Below are positions 30,197 through 36,601 of a stretch of DNA of 43,502 bases, in pieces; position 1 is the first letter of the stretch, and every line of letters begins with the position of its first letter. A program made the translations under genes and the position numbers. The notes under the pieces were generated by a model. That model made no database searches and had not been told where the DNA came from. It worked only from the letters and a program-made list of their open reading frames with translations. The stretch is taken from contig CAMTPC010000013.1 in the NCBI GenBank assembly GCA_947074295.1, positions 1 to 43,502 of the forward strand, in the 5' to 3' direction. Source of the stretch: an uncultured Bacteroides sp. GTDB taxonomy: Bacteria; Bacteroidota; Bacteroidia; Bacteroidales; Bacteroidaceae.

Positions 30197-32497
30197 TTAT
30201 TTCTTCACCATGAAATTTTTAGTCAACAACACCTCATCGGCTGATGATGGTCCTACCATCACAATGAATTCTCCAGGTTCTACACACCACTTCATGTTCT
30301 TGTCATAGAAGGCCAGCTTCTCGGGAGTGATCGTGAAAGTCACTTCTGTGGATTCTCCAGGTTGAAGTGTGATGCGCGCGAAGTCTTTAAGTTCTTTCAC
30401 GGGACGCGTCGCACTGCTAAACTTATCACGGATGTACAATTGCACAATCTCTGTACCTTCACGATCGCCAGTATTGGTCACTTTTACAGTAGCATTGATT
30501 GATTCGTTTTGTCCAATTGTTTCGGCAGAAAGTTTCAGATCGCCATATTCATAAGTTGTATATGACAGACCATAGCCAAACGGATAGAGTGGTGTACTTG
30601 GTTTATTGTCTACATAAGGATGGAAATATTGAGAAGGTTTATGATTGTAAATCATTTGCAACTGACCTACACTATGAGGTATAGTCACCGCAAGTTTTGC
30701 CGATGGATTGACCTCACCATAAAGTATCTCGGCAACCGCCTGACCACCATACATACCTGGTGCCCATGCTTCGATGATAGCGGGAAGATTTTCAGCTGCC
30801 CACTCCACGCCCAATGGACGTCCGTTGATCAAAATCAAGATTGTAGGTTTGCCCGATGCGGCAATTTTCTCGATCAGTTCGTTCTGCAGACCCACCAGAT
30901 TGATATCCGAGCGGTCTGTATCTTCACCATCCGTACGATCTTCCCAACGGAAACGCATCATATATTCGCCTGCCACTACAATATTCAGATCACATTGACG
31001 TGCCATAGCAGCAGCCTCAGCAACTTTTGCAGGATTCATGTTGCGTGGATCCCAACCCTGATCGATGAAGTTGAACTGTGTTTGAGGTGATACTTGTCGT
31101 AAACCTTCCAGAATTGTTGTCACGTTTTCGGGTCTGCCCGGTGCGCTCCAGTCACCTAGAATATTATGGTCATCTGCATTGATACCTGTTACCATCACTT
31201 TCTTGTATTTAGAGGCATCGAGTGGTAATACACCTGTATTTTTCAACAATACAATACCATTGCGGGCAGCTTCCAATGACGTTTGGCGGTGTTCATCACA
31301 CAGACGGATGTTCATGCTTTGCTCCTCATCGACAAACGGATTTTCGAATAAACCCAAATGGAACTTTACATAGAGGATACGGCGTACAGATTCGTCGATA
31401 CGAGAAACAGGTATGCGGCCTTCTTTTACTAGTTCAGTCACCAATTCATTCCAGTATACACCATGCATGTGCATATCCATACCGGCCATAATCGATTGGT
31501 AGAATGCTTCTTTCAGATTTTCGGCAGTAGCATGCAGATCGTGAAGATGTTCAATATCCATCCAGTCGCTCACCACAAAACCTTTGAACTTCCATTCGTC
31601 ACGCAAAACATCAGTCAGCAGCCATTCGTTTTCGTGACAAGGAATACCATTCAGTTCATTGTGGGCAGTCATCAACGACATAGCACCTGCCTCAACACCA
31701 GCCTTAAAAGGAGGAAAGAAGACTTCGCGCAAGGTTCGTTCGGATAGATCAGTTGGTGAGCCATTGGTGCCATTTATAGGCTGGCTACCACCCACAAAAT
31801 GCTTGATACAAGCTAGCACATCTTCAGGACCGCTGAGTGTACCTTGATAACCTTTCACCGACTCAACACCCATCAGTGTCACCAAGTAGGGATCTTCACC
31901 GAAGGTTTCTCCTACGCGCCCCCAGCGAGGGTCGCGGGCCACTTCGATATTAGGATTGAAGGTCCACTGCATGTTCATGGCACGCATTTCTCGTGCTGTC
32001 TGGCGGGCTATGGTATAGGCCATAGCGGTATCAAACGAGCAAGCTAGATTGATGCTCGTGGGATATACAGTGTTATCGGGTGCTAAGGCATTGCCATGAA
32101 TGGCATCTATACCAAAGATGATTGGAATCTGGAGACGACTCTTCATGGCTAGTCTTTGCAGATAGTTAGCTTCTTTCAGCGTAAGTACATGGAGGAAGGA
32201 GCCTACCAAACCTTCTTCGGTCCAACGTTCGATATCTTTTTCATCAAAACCCGGATAAAAAGCATTCGCTGTATTGGTCTTCAGCTCTTCGGCTGTCATC
32301 TGATCATTGGACTTGATGTGCTCAACCCCAACAAACTGATTCATCTGACCTACTTTCTCTTCGATGGTCATCCTAGATAGCAAATCCTCAATACGTTGCT
32401 CGATAGGAGCTGATGGATCTTTGTAAATCTCTTTTCTATCATCCGCACAGCTATTCAGCAGCAATCCGAATGACAGAAATAATAAAATGTTTTTCAT
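30197..32497 (-). CDS. GH3 beta-glucosidase (BglX-like) lipoprotein
   Basis: This 766-residue enzyme has a lipoprotein signal (MKNILLFLSFGLLLNSC, Cys17). The (beta/alpha)8 domain includes DAIHGNALAPDNTVYPTSIN and the nucleophile D311 in GFVVSDWMDIEHLH. The alpha/beta sandwich domain holds the expected region for the acid/base (about 430-620). A fibronectin III-like C-terminal domain follows (VKVTNTGDREGTEIVQLYI and beyond). The family cleaves terminal beta-glucosides or beta-xylosides; exact specificity is open. It is the rightmost carbohydrate gene of the locus and has its own upstream region. Confidence 0.93.
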   Translation of the reverse strand: MKNILLFLSFGLLLNSCADDRKEIYKDPSAPIEQRIEDLLSRMTIEEKVGQMNQFVGVEHIKSNDQMTAEELKTNTANAFYPGFDEKDIERWTEEGLVGSFLHVLTLKEANYLQRLAMKSRLQIPIIFGIDAIHGNALAPDNTVYPTSINLACSFDTAMAYTIARQTAREMRAMNMQWTFNPNIEVARDPRWGRVGETFGEDPYLVTLMGVESVKGYQGTLSGPEDVLACIKHFVGGSQPINGTNGSPTDLSERTLREVFFPPFKAGVEAGAMSLMTAHNELNGIPCHENEWLLTDVLRDEWKFKGFVVSDWMDIEHLHDLHATAENLKEAFYQSIMAGMDMHMHGVYWNELVTELVKEGRIPVSRIDESVRRILYVKFHLGLFENPFVDEEQSMNIRLCDEHRQTSLEAARNGIVLLKNTGVLPLDASKYKKVMVTGINADDHNILGDWSAPGRPENVTTILEGLRQVSPQTQFNFIDQGWDPRNMNPAKVAEAAAMARQCDLNIVVAGEYMMRFRWEDRTDGEDTDRSDINLVGLQNELIEKIAASGKPTILILINGRPLGVEWAAENLPAIIEAWAPGMYGGQAVAEILYGEVNPSAKLAVTIPHSVGQLQMIYNHKPSQYFHPYVDNKPSTPLYPFGYGLSYTTYEYGDLKLSAETIGQNESINATVKVTNTGDREGTEIVQLYIRDKFSSATRPVKELKDFARITLQPGESTEVTFTITPEKLAFYDKNMKWCVEPGEFIVMVGPSSADEVLLTKNFMVKK

Positions 32498-32674
32498 GGT
32501 AAATATACTTATTGATTAGTTAGCACAAAATTAGTTTAAAACACTCAAAGAGATAGTCACCTCTCGTTATCATTCACTGAACAGTAGGTATAACGAAGGG
32601 TATCAGATGTTAATAAAAAGGGGTGGATTTGGTTAAGAAAGAACTATCAGAGAAATGTAGAAGCAAACAGATAC

Positions 32675-32715
32675 CACTTTTTTACAGCGATAAAATTTCC
32701 GGCGGTAAAAAAGTG
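32675..32715. repeat. Inverted repeat, 11-bp arms
   Basis: CACTTTTTTAC at 32675-32685 pairs perfectly with GTAAAAAAGTG at 32705-32715 across a 19-base loop. It is not placed directly after a gene, so a terminator role is doubtful. Confidence 0.7.
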
Positions 32716-32837
32716 CAGAGATTGGAGTGTGGTTAAAAGCGGAAGACAATCAATTTAAATAAATACTTGCATAAGCACAGAGATAATTCCAAGTAGTATT
32801 GAGATAAAATGCCTACACGAGAATGGACTTTAATACG

Positions 32838-32889
32838 CAGCCTTCTGCACTGTGGTGTGTAGGGCTATGCACCACAGTGCAGAAGGCTG
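32838..32889. repeat. Inverted repeat, perfect 20-bp arms
   Basis: CAGCCTTCTGCACTGTGGTG at 32838-32857 is fully complementary to 32870-32889, with a 12-base loop. One G-U and one C-G pair extend the stem outward in RNA. There is no T tract. The 9-base word TCCAAGTAG occurs on both sides (32788-32796 and 32898-32906). Confidence 0.85.
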
Positions 32890-32998
32890 TGCAGCAATCC
32901 AAGTAGCCTTTGGCAGCAAATGGTATATTTAAATGGGAGTAAAACAAAACAGTAGAACAACTTGTTAAAAAGTATATATCAGTAGAGAAGTTTTTTAC

Positions 32999-33006
32999 TA
33001 ACTTTG
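32999..33006 (+). promoter_or_regulatory. Predicted potassium channel promoter -7 box
   Basis: TAACTTTG followed by C matches the Bacteroides -7 consensus. It overlaps an upstream in-frame TTG at 33004, which argues that translation starts at the ATG at 33037. Confidence 0.55.
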
Positions 33007-33036
33007 CACTATAAAGAACTAAATACAAATGAATCT

Positions 33037-33927
33037 ATGATACAGCCATCCGTAAAAGCAACTCAAGAGAATATCAAGAAGGTATTGAAGCATTTTAAGT
33101 TTTACGAAATTATCCTACGCAGCCTGCGTTCTAAACTTTTCCGTTATTCGGTATTGTTTTTCATTGTAATAGCCATTGCTGCTATCATCCTATCGTCCTT
33201 TAAAGAAGCGGCACCCTATAGTTCTTATCTGTTCAGCATTATCTATTTTTCGGCTATCGTCTTCACCATCGAATATGTGCTCCGCATTATTGCTGCACCT
33301 GCTTCGCGTCCCGAGATGAGCGCTTTCAAAGCACGTATGCACTACATTTTCTCTTTCTATGGCTTTGTGGATTTCATTGCCATGCTACCATTCTTGCTGG
33401 TCTACATGCTTTGGAATACTGAGATTTCACACCTTATTATTCTGCCCTATATCTTCATCGTATTCAAGCTAATACGCTACTCCAAATCGTTCCAACTCAT
33501 TGGCCGCGTGCTCAACAAGGTGCGAGACGAGCTAATCACCTCTTACACAGCATGCCTAATCCTAATTTGCTTCATGGCGATTATGATCTATTATTTGGAA
33601 CGCAAGGCGCAACCCGATGCGTTTTCGAATATCGGTGATGGGCTGTGGTATTCTATCGTGACCTTTACCACTGTGGGTTATGGTGACCTTACTCCCATCA
33701 CACCATTAGGTAGAATACTCAGTAGTTTAATCAGCTTGATTGGTATCTCGATGATCGCACTGCCCACCGGTATCGTCAGTTCGGCTTTTATGGACGAGAT
33801 GCAAAAACGAAAAGCAGCCGTAATGAATAGCGGATCAGATGACGACAGTTCTTCACCAGACATGGATAGCGATGGAAGCGATACAGCAGATAGCAATGAT
33901 AAAAAGGCGGATGTACAGCAAGAATAA
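33037..33927 (+). CDS. Voltage-gated-type potassium channel (six-TM, Kv-like)
   Basis: This 296-residue inner-membrane protein has a basic N-terminus, TM1 near SVLFFIVIAIAAIILSSF, further helices through the S4-like segment FKLIRYSKSFQLIGRVLNK (few positive charges), and a pore helix. The selectivity filter is TTVGYGDLTP, followed by an S6 helix (LISLIGISMIALPTGIVSSAF). Potassium conduction is therefore likely; voltage gating is uncertain. The C-terminus is an acidic, Ser/Asp-rich tail of about 35 residues with no recognisable RCK domain. I moved the start from TTG 33004 to ATG 33037 because of the promoter. Confidence 0.9.
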   Translation: MIQPSVKATQENIKKVLKHFKFYEIILRSLRSKLFRYSVLFFIVIAIAAIILSSFKEAAPYSSYLFSIIYFSAIVFTIEYVLRIIAAPASRPEMSAFKARMHYIFSFYGFVDFIAMLPFLLVYMLWNTEISHLIILPYIFIVFKLIRYSKSFQLIGRVLNKVRDELITSYTACLILICFMAIMIYYLERKAQPDAFSNIGDGLWYSIVTFTTVGYGDLTPITPLGRILSSLISLIGISMIALPTGIVSSAFMDEMQKRKAAVMNSGSDDDSSSPDMDSDGSDTADSNDKKADVQQE

Positions 33928-33941
33928 GCCATAATATTGAT

Positions 33942-33949
33942 TACATTTG
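33942..33949 (+). promoter_or_regulatory. Predicted aroA promoter -7 box
   Basis: TACATTTG followed by C matches TAnnTTTG and lies 31 bases before the aroA ATG. Confidence 0.45.
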
Positions 33950-33980
33950 CAGAAGTTAATATCAATATGTAATCTCCTCT

Positions 33981-35213
33981 ATGCGTTATACACTTACTTC
34001 TCCATCACAAGTAGAAGGCACCATCAAACTACCTGCCTCGAAAAGCATTAGCAACCGTGCCTTAACACTTTATGCACTGTCTCATGGCCAACTAGAACCT
34101 ACCAATCTTTCGGACTGTGATGATACTGCCGTAATGCTAAAGGCACTTCGCCAAAACCATGAAGTGATTGATATAATGGCTGCTGGTACAGCGATGCGTT
34201 TTTTGACCGCCTATCTCAGCACCTTATCACAGACTCATATCATTACTGGAACCGTGCGTATGAAGCAACGCCCCATACGCCTACTAGTAGATGCCCTGCG
34301 CGAACTTGGTGCCGATATTAGCTATACAGACAATGAGGGTTATCCACCTCTACGCATCAGCGGCAAACCACTAGCTGGAGGTAATATCACATTAGATGGT
34401 AGTGTGAGTTCGCAGTATATATCAGCATTATTGATGATTGGCCCAGTGATGCGCTATGGACTTCGATTGCAGCTGACAGGCAACATCATATCTCGCCCCT
34501 ATATCAATCTGACCTTGCAACTGATGCACGACTATGGTGCAGAAGCAGCGTGGGTGGCACATGACACTATCGCCGTATCGCCCAAACGCTATAACAAAGA
34601 AGTAGAGTTCAATGTGGAGAGCGATTGGAGCGCTGCTTCGTATTGGTATCAGATTACCGCACTTGCTCCCAAAGCTAACATTAAACTATTAGGACTCTTT
34701 CATCCAAGTTATCAAGGTGATAGCCGTGGTGCCAAACTTTTCGAAAAGCTGGGTGTGATGAGTCAATATCAGCACAAGAATGTAATGCTAAACAAAAGCG
34801 AAATAACCATCGAACGTTTGGATGAAGACTTCAGCGACATACCCGATCTGGCACAAACTTTCGTGGTGACATGTGCCTTGCTCAATGTTCCATTCCGCTT
34901 CACTGGACTACAGACCTTGAAGATCAAAGAGACCGATCGTATTGAAGCCTTGAAATGTGAGATGCGTAAATTGGGTTATGTGCTCCACGATGAAAAGGAC
35001 AGTGTATTGAGCTGGGAAGGCGAACGCTGTACACCCGAGGCTGAGCCTGTGATAGCCACCTATGAAGACCATCGCATGGCGATGGCCTTTGCGCCAGCCG
35101 TTTATTACTTTCCCAATATCAGCATAGCCGATCCAGGAGTCGTGAGTAAATCGTATCCCGCTTATTGGAAAGATCTACAGCAAGTGGGATTTAGCTTCGA
35201 AGAGAGATACTAA
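33981..35213 (+). CDS. aroA: 3-phosphoshikimate 1-carboxyvinyltransferase (EPSP synthase)
   Basis: This 410-residue enzyme transfers enolpyruvate from PEP to shikimate-3-phosphate in aromatic amino acid synthesis. Landmarks are LPASKSISNRALTLYALS near the N-terminus (Lys and Ser for S3P), AGTAMRFLTAYL (the usual NAGTAMRPL region in a variant form), RMKQRPIRLLVDALRELGA, SSQYISALLMIGP, LKIKETDRIEALKCEMRKLG and DHRMAMAFAP. The sequence is shorter and more diverged than E. coli AroA but has the expected residues, as Bacteroidetes forms do. Confidence 0.93.
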   Translation: MRYTLTSPSQVEGTIKLPASKSISNRALTLYALSHGQLEPTNLSDCDDTAVMLKALRQNHEVIDIMAAGTAMRFLTAYLSTLSQTHIITGTVRMKQRPIRLLVDALRELGADISYTDNEGYPPLRISGKPLAGGNITLDGSVSSQYISALLMIGPVMRYGLRLQLTGNIISRPYINLTLQLMHDYGAEAAWVAHDTIAVSPKRYNKEVEFNVESDWSAASYWYQITALAPKANIKLLGLFHPSYQGDSRGAKLFEKLGVMSQYQHKNVMLNKSEITIERLDEDFSDIPDLAQTFVVTCALLNVPFRFTGLQTLKIKETDRIEALKCEMRKLGYVLHDEKDSVLSWEGERCTPEAEPVIATYEDHRMAMAFAPAVYYFPNISIADPGVVSKSYPAYWKDLQQVGFSFEERY

Positions 35214-35278
35214 TCAAAAAGGTTTTCCGTTTACTATACAGTACAAAGCTATTGGGGCCTTATTTGATAAGAAAACAG

Positions 35279-35286
35279 TAACTTTG
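35279..35286 (+). promoter_or_regulatory. Predicted promoter -7 box before the small Cys-rich membrane protein gene
   Basis: TAACTTTG followed by C lies 23 bases before the ATG at 35310. The downstream same-strand genes through the Imm17-like gene may be partly driven from here. Confidence 0.5.
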
Positions 35287-35309
35287 CCGGAAAATGGAAT
35301 GAAAGAGAT

Positions 35310-35732
35310 ATGTGGATACTTTTTATAATACTGATTGCAACGGTAATTGTTGCCGTTGTGGCTGGTTTAATTCGCCGCAGACACATTGAGAAGAAGATAG
35401 CCAAAGGAGAATTGGAAACTTTTCCTGAGGTGAAAGAAGTGGATGCGGAATGCTGTGGTCAACACTCGACCTGCGAAAAAGATAGCCTACTAGCTGCTGT
35501 AAGCAAGGGAATAGAATATTATGATGATGAAGAGTTGGACCGATTTAGAGGTAGACCAGCCGACGCTTATAATGCAGAGGAATGTGATGAGTTCAGAGAT
35601 ATACTTTATACTACCAAAGATGATGAGGTGGCTGGATGGGTACGCAGTCTACAACTGCGCAGCATTGAACTTCCTGATGCACTAAAAGATGAGGTGTTTC
35701 TGATTATCGGTGAGCGCCGCATTCATCCCTAG
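35310..35732 (+). CDS. Small membrane-anchored protein with a CCGxHxxC motif, unknown function
   Basis: I do not recognise a named family for this 140-residue protein. Residues about 2-22 form one transmembrane segment (WILFIILIATVIVAVVAGLI), followed by a basic RRRHIEKK, so the remainder is probably cytoplasmic. A cluster DAECCGQHSTC at about 46-56 could bind a metal or iron-sulfur group. The rest is acidic and helical (YYDDEELDRFRGRPADAYNA, then EECDEFRDILYTT). It sits between aroA and the ABC permease gene, 47 bases upstream of the latter. Confidence 0.75.
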   Translation: MWILFIILIATVIVAVVAGLIRRRHIEKKIAKGELETFPEVKEVDAECCGQHSTCEKDSLLAAVSKGIEYYDDEELDRFRGRPADAYNAEECDEFRDILYTTKDDEVAGWVRSLQLRSIELPDALKDEVFLIIGERRIHP

Positions 35733-35779
35733 GGACAACCTATTTATAATAAAAAATTATATAGCCAATAGACAAGCCA

Positions 35780-36601
35780 ATGGATCTGATAGACCTGCTG
35801 CACTATACATTCTTTCAACGCGCCCTTCTAGGCAGTTTGCTGGCCAGCATTGCTTGCGGTCTTATTGGTACCTATATCGTGACGCGCCGACTGGTCTTTA
35901 TCAGTGGCGGCATCACACATGCCTCATTCGGCGGTGTAGGTCTAGGCCTTTATACAGGTATTTCGCCTATACTGGCAGCAGCGGTTTTCTCCGTATTGTC
36001 AGCGTTTGGAGTAGAGTGGCTCAGCAAGCGGCAAGAGATGCGCGAAGATTCGGCCATCGCCGTGTTTTGGACACTGGGTATGGCACTGGGTATCTTCTTT
36101 AGCTTTTTAGCACCAGGTTTTACACCCGACTTATCCGCTTTCCTATTCGGGAATATTCTTACCATCTCCACTGGAGATATATGGTTCCTTTCGATAGTGT
36201 CAGTAGCGCTAATCTTCTTTTTTATCTTTTTCATCCATCCCATCATCTATATCGCCTTTGATAGAGAGTTTGCCTGCTCGCAAGGCATCCCCGTCCGCCT
36301 TTTCGAATATCTGTTGATGATGTTTATTGCTCTGACCATCGTGGCTTGTCTACGCATGATCGGTATCGTGTTGGCCATTTCACTGCTCACTATACCGCAG
36401 ATGACCGCAAATCTCTTCACGCACAATTTTAAACACATCATCTGGCTATCTATATTGATAGGTTTTGGCGGCTGCATTGGAGGCTTGGCCATTTCCTATC
36501 TGATGCAAGTACCTTCGGGCGCATCCATCATCTTCTTCTCTATATTGATTTACGCACTATGCAAGATAACACAGGAAATCGGCAGAAAAATAAAGACCTA
36601 A
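35780..36601 (+). CDS. Zinc/manganese-type ABC transporter permease (ZnuB/MntB family)
   Basis: This 273-residue integral membrane protein has about eight hydrophobic helices. It shows ABC-3 family features: early LASIACGLIGTYIVTRRLVFISGG, then ITHASFGGVGLGLYTG, and a late LRMIGIVLAISLLTIPQMTANL. It would form the channel of a divalent metal importer. No ATPase or metal-binding lipoprotein gene is adjacent, so partners must be encoded elsewhere. Its 3' end overlaps the longest reading frame of the following porW-like gene. Confidence 0.9.
   Translation: MDLIDLLHYTFFQRALLGSLLASIACGLIGTYIVTRRLVFISGGITHASFGGVGLGLYTGISPILAAAVFSVLSAFGVEWLSKRQEMREDSAIAVFWTLGMALGIFFSFLAPGFTPDLSAFLFGNILTISTGDIWFLSIVSVALIFFFIFFIHPIIYIAFDREFACSQGIPVRLFEYLLMMFIALTIVACLRMIGIVLAISLLTIPQMTANLFTHNFKHIIWLSILIGFGGCIGGLAISYLMQVPSGASIIFFSILIYALCKITQEIGRKIKT

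Larger units (their letters stand above)
32498..33036. other. Gene-free stretch with two large inverted repeats
   Basis: This 539-base region between divergent genes contains no credible coding sequence. It holds a GH3 -7 box (32526-32533, minus strand TAATTTTG), an 11-bp inverted repeat (32675-32715), a 20-bp inverted repeat (32838-32889) and the potassium channel promoter (32999-33006). Confidence 0.6.

Noticed and set aside
32813..33028. Open frame of 71 codons on the minus strand
   Set aside because: It is created by the 20-bp inverted repeat and overlaps the potassium channel promoter.
33004..33036. TTG at 33004 as the start of the channel gene
   Set aside because: It overlaps the -7 promoter box, so it would lie upstream of the predicted transcript start.
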